From: Linnemannia hyalina
Lineage: Eukaryota; Mortierellomycota; Mortierellomycetes; Mortierellales; Mortierellaceae
Direction: 5' to 3'
Assembly: GCA_019671135.1 (NCBI GenBank)
Contig: JAHRHY010000015.1
Span: forward strand, 744,001-808,000
Length of the DNA stretch: 64,000 nt
Every line of letters begins with the position of its first letter. Position 1 is the first letter of the stretch. The notes below the pieces were generated by a model. It was given only the letters and a program-made list of their open reading frames with translations. It did no database searches and was not told the origin of the DNA. Positions 45,437 to 56,340 of the stretch are shown in pieces. The translations under genes were made by a program, and so were the position numbers.

Positions 45437-47657
45437 CGGTCTGCTTTGTTGGTTGCTGTCCAGACTTGTTGAATGTCGTTCTTTTTACTCAAATCAGACG
45501 TGTGATGGTTTAATGTGTTTGTATGTGTGTGTGGAATGTAGAGTGGAGAGGAGGTGTTGTTGTTGTTGTGTGGAAAGGCAAAAGAAGAGCGCTCGTTTCT
45601 TTTTTTTTGTTCGTTGTTCTTTGTTGGGGGTTGGTTGGACAGCAAAGGAGTATTTCCTAGCTACCATTTGCTGCCATTCCCCACTCATATCAATCGCGTC
45701 TCCGAGTTGATGACTATCACCATCATCCTTGTCGATGGTTAACGAAGCGTGTAGCTCTAACCCTCTTTATTTCTTCTGTTCTGGCTACTTTGTCTCTTTG
45801 CTCCCTTGTCGTCGATGTTATTTTCCCGACATCTTTAAGCTCGCATAAAGCCATGACAGCCTGTTAATCATTGGTCATCATTATTATTGTTGTCATCGAA
45901 AAGGAAGGGGTGGAATGGTACAAAGGCATAGAGGGAGGAAAGCAAAACAAAATAAAAAGGTCATCCTCTTCCTTTTCCTCCTTACCAGCCGGCATGCTGT
46001 CTGCTGGAAGGAGGAAAAGGAACATATACTTTCTTCCCGGTGACAAATGAGAATAGAGAGAGATGGATAAGTTGCTTGTAAAGAAGCTCGGACCTGCATC
46101 AAAGGGACATGTGTTTGTTTACAGACAAGACTCATTTTCAGCAAAAAGTGCACAGATCGACCCATTCGCCACAAGGATGGGGCAGACAGCCTGCCTAGAC
46201 ACGGATAGGAGACAACACAAGAGGGTTGGGAAAAGAAGATTAGACCAACACCACCCACCGACGAATCTTGCTCTTTAAACAGTCGCTCTCTCTCACACTC
46301 TCTCTTGAGCAAATGTCAAGAGCGAGGAACGGAGAGAGAGTCATCTCACTGAGAGGATGGCTCAGCTGGTTTTTTTTGTGAGGTGTAGATGAGATGTGGG
46401 CAACGATGTCATCGACAAAGAAAAAAAATAAAAGCTATCGACTCCCTAGCCCTACCCTGCCCTTTTGTTGTCCAGATGGACTCTAGATTTTTTTTTGTTT
46501 TGTTTTGTTTGTTTCCTTCATTAGTTGCATCGCCACCAAGAGTCGATAGGGATAGTAGACAACGAAAACCCGCGATTCTCAGGGGAATGTAGTTTTGTAA
46601 ATAGCGAGAGTGGTTACTCTTACTCTCTTTTCTCTCATGTTCACAAGAAAACGCTCTCTACTCTCAACCCCATCATCACACTCTCTTTTTTATTCATATT
46701 TGCACGCTCACCTCTCACTCGCTCATGTCATGTCATGTTACAAAACAGGAGAGCGACCGACAAGAGTACAAAATAAAATACTAGCGAGAGGCTGGGGTGA
46801 GCGCGCAGTTGGTGCGAAGAGGTGAGGTGACCCTTTCTCTCTCTCTCGCTCTTTGTATCAGCGCAACGAGCGAAATGAATGATGATAGATGCAAATGTTT
46901 CAACAGCCTCGGGTCATGTCAACAACGGAGAGGTGGTGGTGCGAATGAAGAAGGTCATGTCCGAGTATGGAGTGCTATTTTATTGACGGGCTTGTGGTGA
47001 GTGTGGATGTGAATGTGTGAGTTGTCCTACCCACACGTTTATTAAAAAGGTCTTAAGTGTGGCAGGTGGTAGTGTTGATACCCCTATGATAGCTGCGGGG
47101 GTGTGTGAACCTGACAGGAAGTGTCTAGCCATGTTCATTGGGGTTTGCAAGCAAGCAGTATTGACAAGGCGCGCGCCGATTGGCACAGACAGCAGTTGCC
47201 GAAGCCTACGCCTTGTCTGTTTGGCACCGCAGACAGAAAAAAGAGTCAAGGAAAGATACATCAAACAACCTGTTTTTGTGTTTGTACTTTGGCTCTCAAG
47301 AAAATGCGCACTAGTTCGTTCAGGTGGATGTCGCTCGTCCGAATGAGTAAGAGTCTTTTCCCTTTGAGTTTCTGCGCCTTGGTCTCTCTCTCTCTGTCCA
47401 GGCGTGTTTGTGTACTGTTCATTACCACTGGGCGTGTCAGTCTCTGCCCCCTTTCCTTCCTCCTCTTTTCTACTTTTTGCTCTTCTTCTCGGACTTCTGC
47501 TTCTTGTTTCTTCTGTTCCTTACGCTTTCTGCTACCCACACCTCATCCTCACCATCACCACACACTCTCACACTCCAAAGCAGACCAGCTCACACCCTCT
47601 CCTTTTTTTCCTTTCTTATTATTACCTACCTACTTAATCCTTAATCTTTTATTTACA

Positions 47658-47678
47658 ATGTCCTGCATCACAAAGTGA
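47658..47678 (+). other. Candidate upstream ORF in the cyclin gene leader
   Basis: A six-codon frame (MSCITK, stop TGA) sits at the end of a CT-rich leader-like tract with the context ATTTACAATGTCC, similar to real starts in this window. It would lie in the first leader exon if the donor at 47874 is used. Its translation is unproven. Confidence 0.25.
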
Positions 47679-48708
47679 ATCTAAACCAACAACAAAAAAG
47701 CACATCTCTCCATTACCCCACCCGAACCCCTTTCCTTTCTTTACTCTTTTTCCTTTTCTTTTGTATTCTTGTACTCTACTTTCCTTCTCTGTATTCTTGT
47801 ATTCCTTTTTATCTTGATCATCATAATCATCATCATCCGACAACAACATCGTCAGTCCTTCCAACCATTCAAGGTAAATGCGACTTTCACCACTCCTTTA
47901 CCCTCTACCTCCAAAGTCACTTCCTTTCCTTCAATCAAATTGGGCTTTATGCAAAGAAAACAGGATCTTGGCAACACAACCCAAGTGTGTGTGTGTGCAT
48001 GTCTGTTGTCTGTGTACACTCTGGCAATCATCCTCCTCGCCCTCGGAGAACCCGATGTAAAATAGCGCAGAGCGATAGAGGCTGCCAAGGCACCGTGCCA
48101 ATCTACCGAATTTTTGTCAGGACGTGAATCTGTCTCGGAGCCAACAGCTGCATTCACTCCAACTCCAAATGGAACAGGGGCGATTGTTAACTTCGCGATG
48201 AGGCTAGTCATGTTATTCCCTATTGTTACTGTCAGCCTTCCAACCCGTCCTGACATACCAACAACTACTACTACAACAACAACAAACAACAACAACAACA
48301 ACACAACCCCTTTTTCATTCTGTGTGCGTTCATCCACATTGCAAAAAACAAGTTCGCGCTTCCACCGATGACCAGAGTTTCTGTTCTTGCTTTCCCTCCC
48401 TATCTCTTTCTTCCCCCCCTTTTTTTGTTTTTCCCAACCACCCGCCTATGGCTTTCTCCTGTTATGCGTACCCTGCTTCCCTTTGTTTGTTTTTCTCTGT
48501 ATGCGATATGATGCACGATATGTGCGTGCGTGTGTGATATGCAGCGAGACTCGTAATGCTGTTGAATAGTACGGCGTGGTAGTACACCCTACGTCGGTCA
48601 TTTTTTTCTTTCCAAGCAGTAAGGTTTATCTTTTCCCTTCCTTCCCTCCCCTTCGTTCACTTTTTCCTTCTCCTCTCTCGCCTTCTCGCCTTCCTTCCCA
48701 TCTGTCGA

Positions 48709-48717
48709 ATGACTCTT
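48709..48717 (+). promoter_or_regulatory. Gcn4/AP-1-like site ATGACTCTT
   Basis: The sequence ATGACTCTT matches a strong bZIP Gcn4 target. A second TGACTC core (minus strand) is at about 48870-48875. Both lie 0.8-1 kb upstream of the cyclin ATG. A 6-base core is expected about twice by chance in 4 kb, so this is suggestive only. Confidence 0.25.
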
Positions 48718-49709
48718 TTTTAGAAAACGTTATTTTTCTGACCCTTTTGATGGTCCCGTGACGCGATCTCATTTTTTTCCTTTTCTTTTGGTGCTCCGGC
48801 TGTACCAATTGTGAGCTCGAGTTCGGGTTGAGTTTTGCTGAGATAGGATTATTGGAGAGTATGATGATGGAGTCACTCAGCAAGGGGTTTGTACAACAGT
48901 GAATGGAGTCGGTCAACACCAAAAAGAAAAAGAAAAAGAAAGAGAGACGGATGTCTGGTTCCAGAGTGGTCTCTTGGATGTTGGATGTTGGATGTCTGGG
49001 ATCTTGAAGGATGTGGCATCATCATCACCGTTATTGTGCGTGTGTAAGCAAAAATTTAACCATGATATGAGGTGACTAGAACAAGTAGGAAGGAATGAAC
49101 AAGATCTCTGTTGCTATCTCCCATCAGAACATCATCCGTTTGTTGTCCTTCTCCTTGGTACTATGTGCTTTCTTCCTTCCTTGTTTCTTTTTATGCTCGG
49201 AACCCTGCCCTTTGGACTCTCTCTTTCACTCTTCTGCTCTTTCGTTTCATTATCCCTCTCTTGGCTCTCTATTCGCTCACTCTTTATTGGGGCATTTCTT
49301 GTGTAAATGACAGAAGGGGCATTTTTGTGTGTTCACATACATACCCAGCGGGGTGTCAGTTAGTGCCCACCATTATCTTTCGATCGATCGCACAGCTATG
49401 TTCAACAACAACAAACAAAAACATCAATCGACGACTAACAACGAACCAACCATTTCCCATTTCTGCCGTTTTAAACCCATGTCTAGACTCCTTGTTCTTT
49501 CTTCTTTGTACTCCAAAGACCCCTCTTTCTTTTCTTCTGTTCTCTCTTTTCTTTTCCTTTTCTTTTCCCATCGTTCCCTTGCAGCTACATCGTCGCACAA
49601 AAGGATCACCTTTTCTCCTCTTCCTTCGTTCCCATTCGCCCTTTCCCCCCTTCTTCAACAACAGCCTTCAACTATTGTTCAAGACAATAGCCCATAGCCA
49701 TTTTCTAGA

Positions 49710-51887
49710 ATGCTGTGCCTTCCACTGAATCATACCCAACAGGGCTGCGGCGCAGACACCGCTCTGGTGACCGCATCCGGACTAGCCCCTGGCTATACTT
49801 CCAACAACGGCAACAAATCCTTGGCATCGTCGTCCACCTTTGCTACTCCTCCAGCCCCTCTCGTCCTCTCTGCCTCTTCCTTCCCTTCCTCTTCCGCCTC
49901 CACCGCAAACCCTCTGTACAGTATCGCCTACCCTCAAATCCTCCCTCTCCCTCTCCCCCACCCTCATTCACACCCGCAACACTCTCATCACATCAACCAT
50001 CACCCTCATCACTACCCCCAGCACTCCCGCTCCTACTCCCACAGCAACCTCAACCACATGTATGCCTCTTTCGACTCCCTTCCCACTCCTTCCTCGGGCG
50101 CTCCTGGGGCCATGCCTTCGATCCGTTCTTGGCACCAGCAGCAGCAGCCTTCGAGTAACGTCGCACCCGTCCCCTTGATCCTTGACTCTTTGGCAGCCAA
50201 CAAGGTCAACATAGTTGAAAATCTCGTCGGTAAGTCTATCTGGATTGTTTTCAATGCGCATACCTTTAAGCGTATGCCTCTCTGACTTGTTAGTCATAGT
50301 AGGATCGTGAAAGATGTACCCATGGGCTGACCATCTTTATTTTTCCTTGTCTGCTGGTCATACTCCTATCTGTTACTATTCTCTTACTCCCACACTCACA
50401 ATAACCACAATGACGACAATCCAGACACTGCTGCATTGATTATCGAATCGATCTGGCCTAGCCCTTCGTTGAGTGCCCAGTTCTCGCTCAAGACGCCAGT
50501 GATCCCGCTGCATATCTTTGTCAAGGAGACACTCAGGAGATCGCGCACCACACTGTCGACCCTCCAGCTTGCGCTTTATTATATCTACCGTGTGCGCTCC
50601 CAGGTCTTGGCAGCCCAGGAACGGATCCGTCTCGACCAGATCCAGCATTTTCAGCAGCACATGGCCGCGCTGCAGCATGGCTTACCCCCCTCTCCCTGCA
50701 TCTCCCTTGACAGCCTGTCCGAATCAGACATTCGCCATACCGACTATTTTAATGTGACCAACAAGCCCACCCTCCCGCTCACACCACCTGGCTCCAACAA
50801 CACCACCCCACCCTCGCTCTCGCCCCTCTCCCACACCTCGAATGCCTCGGCCTCGCCTGTCCTCGCAAAGTCCGAACCCGTCGGATGCGGCCGCCGCATG
50901 TTCCTTGCCGCCCTCATCCTCGCCTCCAAATTCCAGCAGGACCGCACTTACTCCAACAAGGCCTGGTCAAAGATCTCTGGCCTGCCCGTCTCCGAGATCA
51001 ACCTCAACGAGATTGCCTTCCTCGCCCTCATCGACTACCGCCTCTTTGTCTCCCAGTCCGTCTTCCAAAAGTGGGTCGTCGTCCTGACCGAGAAGGGCAA
51101 GTTCAAGGAGAGGACTACCATTGCCCTCAGCAACAGCCACTATGCCGCCGATCTCTGCGTTCCCTCCGTGACTCACTCGCCCATCCCCCGTCGTAATTCG
51201 TCCCATATCTCACTCCCTTCGCGTATGTCCTCCTGCATTACGCCTTTGTCCCTGGCTCGGCGTCAAGATTCGTTCCACTCCTCATCATCGTCGTCCTCTA
51301 TCCCCTTGCCCTCATTCTCTGCCTTGGCCGGCCCTCACCAACACCAGCAACAGTCCACCGCTGGTATTTCTCAGCCATCGTTTCTCAACAACGGTTCCTT
51401 CCAGTTTGGACCTGCCCAGACCGAGATTCCCTTGGGCAAGTCTGGCCAGAGTGGTCTCTTTGAGCCCGAGGCTCTGCCAAGACAGCAACAGGGCATGGGA
51501 TCGTACTTGACCCACCGATGGGTCGAAGCCCAGAGACGCGAGTTCCTCCGTAACCACGTCAAAGCAACTCTGCCTCGCCTCCCATTGATTTCGAGCCCAG
51601 TCTCTGAGTTGGATGCCTCGAATGGTACCCGCTTGACGATGAGTGCTACTGGATCGGACCCTATGTGGTGTAAGTCGACCGGTGCTTCTCAGCGTCAGGC
51701 CCTCCATGCTAAGTTGGCTGAGATGAAGCCTGATTTTTTACCATCGCCTGCTACTTCGTTCTCGCCTATGGGCATGCAGTCGATGGCTGGCTCGAAGCGT
51801 CGTATGACCGAGTCGGATGATGTTGATGCTAAACGCGAGCTCAAGTGCCAGCGCCGCCTCAGTGTTGCCTTCCTTGTCGATCTCTAG
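49710..51887 (+). CDS. Pho85-type (Pcl-family) cyclin
   Basis: Two exons, 49710-50229 and 50425-51887, close in phase (NIVENLV, D, TAALIIESIWP); 660 residues. The first 165 residues are disordered and His/Pro/Ser-rich (HPHSHPQHSHHINHHPHH). The cyclin box is split. Its first helices are at 198-235 (FVKETLRRSRTTLSTLQLAL, YYIYRVRSQV). A Ser/Pro-rich insert of about 90 residues follows, then the core at 328-393 (GRRMFLAALILASKFQQD, YSNKAWSKISGL, LNEIAFLALIDYRLFVSQS). RSR-TTLSTLQLALYYI and LASKFLQD-type sequence mark the Pcl5/Clg1-like group that partners Pho85. The C-terminal half is disordered with several SP/TP sites and a basic end (SKRRMTESDD). The cognate kinase gene is 8 kb upstream on the other strand. 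Which Pcl subtype this is cannot be decided from sequence alone. Confidence 0.85.
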
Positions 51888-52681
51888 ATCTCCTCTTCCT
51901 TTCCTACCCTCCTTCCTCCTTTCCTCCCTTCTCCTTTCCTTTCGCTTTGTGTTCTTTTCTTTTTTGCTTCCTTTCTCAATTGTGTAGATTACCCTTGTAC
52001 CATAACCATGCACACCGCACCACACCCACCCAAAATACCGGGGGGTTTTTTTTTTTTTTTTTTTTTTTATTTTTTAATTCCTCGACCAAAACTCCTTCAA
52101 AATAGTCGTTGTCTCTTTTTTTTTTTTTTTTTTTTCCTTTCTTCATCGTCTTCTTGGGGTTATTGTTTGACGACCCGATAGTGTAACCGAGTCGTTCCCT
52201 TTTCAGATTACCAAGCCGTCTTCTTCATAGTAGAAAGACAAACCCTCTCAATAATAACAAGCCGATTCTTTGTTTGAGGAGATGCTCACTTAAACGGGCA
52301 CCTTTTCCAAACGACGTATTGCTGCTCTCTCTTTCCTCCTGCCAAGCAAAACTATAGTTCTGTGTGCTTTCAAGTAAAGTGGATAAATGCGCTCCGACTG
52401 TCATGATTTTGTGCGATCGGTGTCCGTCCCTAGAGGGACAACCGCATTTCGCCATTCGTATGGCACGTGAAGCATACTAGATGATTGGTCGATGGAGTAG
52501 ACCGTTGGTTCCTTGCCACTTTTCGTTCTCCTTTGCTTCTTTGTCCCTTCCCTCTGTTCGTTTGTCACTTCACTTCCTTTACCGCCACCAACATATAACT
52601 ACTTCCTACTTTACAGACACCAATTCCCTTTCCCCTTTCTCTATTGTACCCTTTTCGCTTCTCCCCTCCCATTCTTCTAAA
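51888..52681. other. Intergenic region between cyclin and Lon genes, with two poly(T) runs
   Basis: The cyclin 3' UTR is C/T-rich. T runs cover 52046-52068 and 52116-52135. The last 150 bases before the Lon ATG are pyrimidine-rich. No gene was seen. Confidence 0.5.
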
Positions 52682-55600
52682 ATGAGTCGCACTGGTCCGT
52701 CCATCCCCATCCCCCGTACTGTGCCTATCCTCCCCCTGCACGACAAGGTGCTCCTGCCAGGAGTCGTCACCCGGATGCAAATCACCCGACGAGACTCCAT
52801 CCCCTTGTTCGAACAGATTCTCCGGACCTTTGACAGTCGAGAACTCTCCAAATGCATCATAGGGGTTTTCCCCGTCCGACCCCCTCCCACTTCCATCACC
52901 ACTCCTTCAACAACAGCGCCCATTCAGCAGAGTTCGGCCGACAACAGGAGTGACACAAAAAAACCGGGTGTACTCCCTCACGGTGAGCTTATCATCCCCG
53001 GACCATCGCCCCTCTTGCCCAACCCCCGCAGCAGCAATGGCAAGGACGAGCGTGCCTTAGTCTCGTTGCGAGCTTCGAGCTCTGTGAACCCTGCCCATAT
53101 CCATTCGACTGGTTGTGCGGCTCGGCTTGTTCGACTTGAACGAGCCGTTGGCGGATTCACTGTCGTTCTGGAAGGTACTTCTCGCTTGTTTCTTTATGCT
53201 TTTTTGTGAACAATGCAGGAAAAGGATGACTAATTCCTAACCTTGCCTTCTTCCCCCACCACATTTAAAACAAACAGGTCTTGTTCGCCTTCGCTTGAAC
53301 AAGTTCACATCCCAATCACCCTACTTTGAGGCGGAAGTGACCCCACTCCCGGACAAGGCTGTCAACAAGTCGGACCAGGAGCTCCAGGACCAAATTGTGG
53401 CTCTGCGATCGACCTCGAAGGAGTTTGTATCGCTCCTCCAGAGCTTAAAGTTGCCTGCGCCCGTCTTGACGCAGTTGCAAAAGTTTCTCGATAATGTAAC
53501 GGTAATGCCCGGTCAGGTCGTCGATTTGTTGATGAGCACCATCGAGTCCTCTCTCGACGAGAAGGTCATGATCCTTGAGGCTGTTGATTTGAAGGATCGC
53601 ATCTCCAAGGCTATCGAACTTCTCACCCGTCAAATTCATGTAAGCCGGAATGGAATGGAATGGAAGCGAGTTTTTGTTTTGTTCTTGCTGATCAAAACCA
53701 GAATTGAGGTGTTGATTCGATAATGTCAATTGTTTACAAACCGATGTAGGTGCTCAAAATCTCACAAAAGGTCCACGATAACGTCGAAGGAAAACTCAAT
53801 AAGAAGCAGCGCGAGTTCTATCTCCGCCAACAGATGGCGGCTATCAAGGAGGAGTTGGGTGAAAAGGATGCTGGAGAGGACGATGAGATGACCCAGATCG
53901 AGAGCAGACTCGCTGCAGTCAACCTCCCAGCCGATGTGCAGAAGGCAGCCGATCGGGAGTTGAAGCGTCTGAAGAAGATGCAGCCTTCGTCGTCAGAGTA
54001 CTCTGTGATCCGAAACTACTTGGACTGGCTGGCAGACTTACCCTGGGCAAAGTCGAGCGAGGATATCTTGGATGTTGAGAAGGCCAGGAAGCAATTGAAC
54101 GACGATCACCATGGACTCGAAAAGGTCAAGCGCAGGATCTTGGAGTACCTCGCTGTTACAAAGTTACAGCAGCTCAAGGGAGATGTCCGTGGCCCTATCC
54201 TCTGCCTCGTCGGACCCCCAGGGGTAAGTAGTCAATGTTTCATGACCTCTTCTTCTGCAACGAACATTTTTCGTTTGTGCCTCATTGCTTACATTGGAGT
54301 TTTACACCTGTTGGGTTATTAGGTTGGCAAAACTTCTCTTGGCCGTTCAATTGCTTCAGCCATGGGCCGCAAATTCCATCGCATTTCCTTGGGAGGAGTC
54401 TGGGACGAGTCCGAGATCAGAGGCCATCGCCGTACATATGTCGGTGCTCTGCCCGGTCTCATTATCCACGGCTTGAAAAAGTGCGAAGTTAACAACCCAG
54501 TGTTTTTACTTGGTAAGATATTGCGATATTGGAAAGGAAGTTGATGGATGCAATGGCGACTTTCTTGACAGGTATGAGGCTAACACATGTGTATGTCGTG
54601 CAATGCTCGTGGGTGGTAATAGATGAGATTGACAAGGTCGGATCGAGAGGTCATCATGGTGATCCTTCCGCTGCGTTCCTGGAGGTTTTGGACCCTGAAC
54701 AGAACAACAGCTTTGTAAGTTCATTGTCCAGAGTATATTGTTTTTGCCAATGCGATCTACTTGAAAGGGCTTTGTGTATTGACTGACGGTTAATTTCAAC
54801 CCCGTATGTTACTAGACCGATCACTACTTGAACGTGCCGTTCGATCTCTCCAAGATCCTGTTCATCGCAACCGCAAACTCGTTGGACACAATCCCAGCAC
54901 CATTGCTCGACAGAATGGAGACCATCACCATTCCTGGATATACCTATGCTGAGAAGCTTGCGATTGCGACCAACCACTTGTTGCCCAAGCAGATCCGCCA
55001 GCACGGCCTGGGTGAGACCGATGTTCAAGTTACGCAAGATGCCCTCTTGAAGGTCGCCACCGGTTACACTCGCGAGAGTGGTGTCCGTCATTTGGAGCGT
55101 GAGATCGGCTCCCTTGTCCGTGCCAAGGCTGTCGAGTACGCCGAGATCCAGGAAAAGAAGGAGGCTGGCCAGAGTGTTTTGACTGAATACCAGCCCCTAG
55201 TCTCCTTGGACGATGTGGAAGAGATTCTCGGTCAAGAGAAGTTTGTGAACGAAGTGACAGAACGCGTCGCGGTGCCTGGCGTCGTGACTGGCATGGCGTA
55301 CAACGGAGTTGGTGGCGGAATTTTGTTTATTGAGGTCTCACAGATGCCTGGCAAGGGTAACCTTCAGCTGACAGGTAGTCTGGGCGATGTCATCAAGGAG
55401 AGTGCCCAGATTGCACTGAGCTGGGTTAAGAGCCACGGCTACGAGATCGGTCTCACCAACAGCCCCGGACAGAATGTGATGGAGAAGGCCGATGTTCATA
55501 TCCACATGCCCGGCGGAGGCACTCCTAAGGTAAACTCTATCAATATCCACTTTCTGAAATGTTCTAAAAGCCTTATTTCTCTTTCCTCAGAAGTGATCGC

Positions 55601-55985
55601 TAACATTTGGTCACGTATTCCCTTCTATGTGATGTAGGATGGACCCTCGGCTGGTATTGCTATGGTGTGCGCATTGGTGTCGATGTTCTCCAACCGGACG
55701 GTCCCAAGCACGACGGCCATGACGGGCGAGTTTACGCTCCGTGGACTGGTAATGCCTGTGGGCGGTATCAAGGAGAAGGTGATTGCCGCTCACCGAGCTG
55801 GTGTCCGCAAGATTATTATGCCACTCCGCAACCAAAAGGATGTGACTTCGGATGTCCCTGTTAATGTCCGCGAGGATATTGAGTTCTTCTATGCATCGAC
55901 CATCGGGGAAGTCCTCCGAGAAGCCTTTGAGGGCCGCCTGATGGTTCGCAGTTCTGCCAGCACCGTGATCGACAGCAGGATGTAA
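52682..55985 (+). CDS. Peroxisomal Lon protease (LONP2/Pln type)
   Basis: Seven exons close in phase: 52682-53174, 53278-53639, 53750-54223, 54323-54512, 54623-54714, 54816-55529, 55638-55985; 890 residues. The N-terminal substrate domain opens with [18 protein letters not shown] and ends with [18 protein letters not shown]. The AAA+ module has Walker A (GPPGVGKTS, split by intron 3), Walker B ([11 protein letters not shown]), sensor residues [11 protein letters not shown] and the VRHLEREIG segment. The protease domain has the catalytic Ser in DGPSAGIAM and Lys in [14 protein letters not shown]. No mitochondrial presequence is present, and the C-terminus is SRM, a variant PTS1, so the enzyme should enter peroxisomes, where Lon degrades oxidised or misfolded matrix proteins. 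Length and gene layout fit the fungal peroxisomal rather than the mitochondrial Lon (Pim1), which is longer. Confidence 0.95.
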
Positions 55986-56340
55986 CTGTAGCTTCAACAA
56001 TATATCATGTATCAAAAAGTCGTGTGTGCATCCTTTTTAGCTTTTTTTTCCTCGGCTGGGCGAGTCGATATGTCACGTGTGCGGCGGAGGCATAAAAAAC
56101 AGAGTCACAGTTGCTTGGTTACTAACCTTTCTTCTCTACAACACTCACAACTTCCCTCTCCCTCTCCATCCCCCCATCGGTCTGCCCTTGTTCGTTCTTT
56201 TGGTTCAAGCAGTCTATCACTCACTCTCCTCAGTCTTTCCCTCCACAACTTCGCCCTCTTTTTCTATCTTTCATTGTGTTATCTCCTTCCTTGTCCCTCC
56301 CTTTGTAAACCGATATATTTTCTTTCCAACTCTCTTTGCC
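55986..56340. promoter_or_regulatory. Short intergenic promoter of the DUF3020 gene
   Basis: This 355-base gap is T/C-rich from 56130 to 56335 (leader-type sequence) before the ATG at 56341. No gene lies inside. The ATG context is TTGCCATGATT. Confidence 0.5.

Larger units (their letters stand above)
45437..49709. other. 4.3-kb divergent region: promoters and candidate spliced 5' leader of the cyclin gene
   Basis: No protein gene is supported. A CT-rich promoter-like stretch (47410-47650) precedes a tiny frame, ATG at 47658 to TGA at 47678 (MSCITK). A further CT-rich stretch ends at a good splice donor (TTCAAG then GTAAATG at 47874). A matching acceptor could be the AATAG near 49690, which would make a 1.8-kb 5'-UTR intron for the cyclin gene at 49710. 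AAC-rich runs lie at 48270-48300. Several ORFs of 60-140 codons overlap each other on both strands and look random. Confidence 0.4.

Noticed and set aside
46350..46400. TGGCTCAGCTGG resembling a tRNA A-box
   Set aside because: No B-box or cloverleaf follows; only a T run and random sequence.
47017..47346. 109-codon ORF on plus strand and 95-codon ORF on minus strand over the same bases
   Set aside because: Both lack an ATG start or splice context, both look equally protein-like, and neither resembles a known family.
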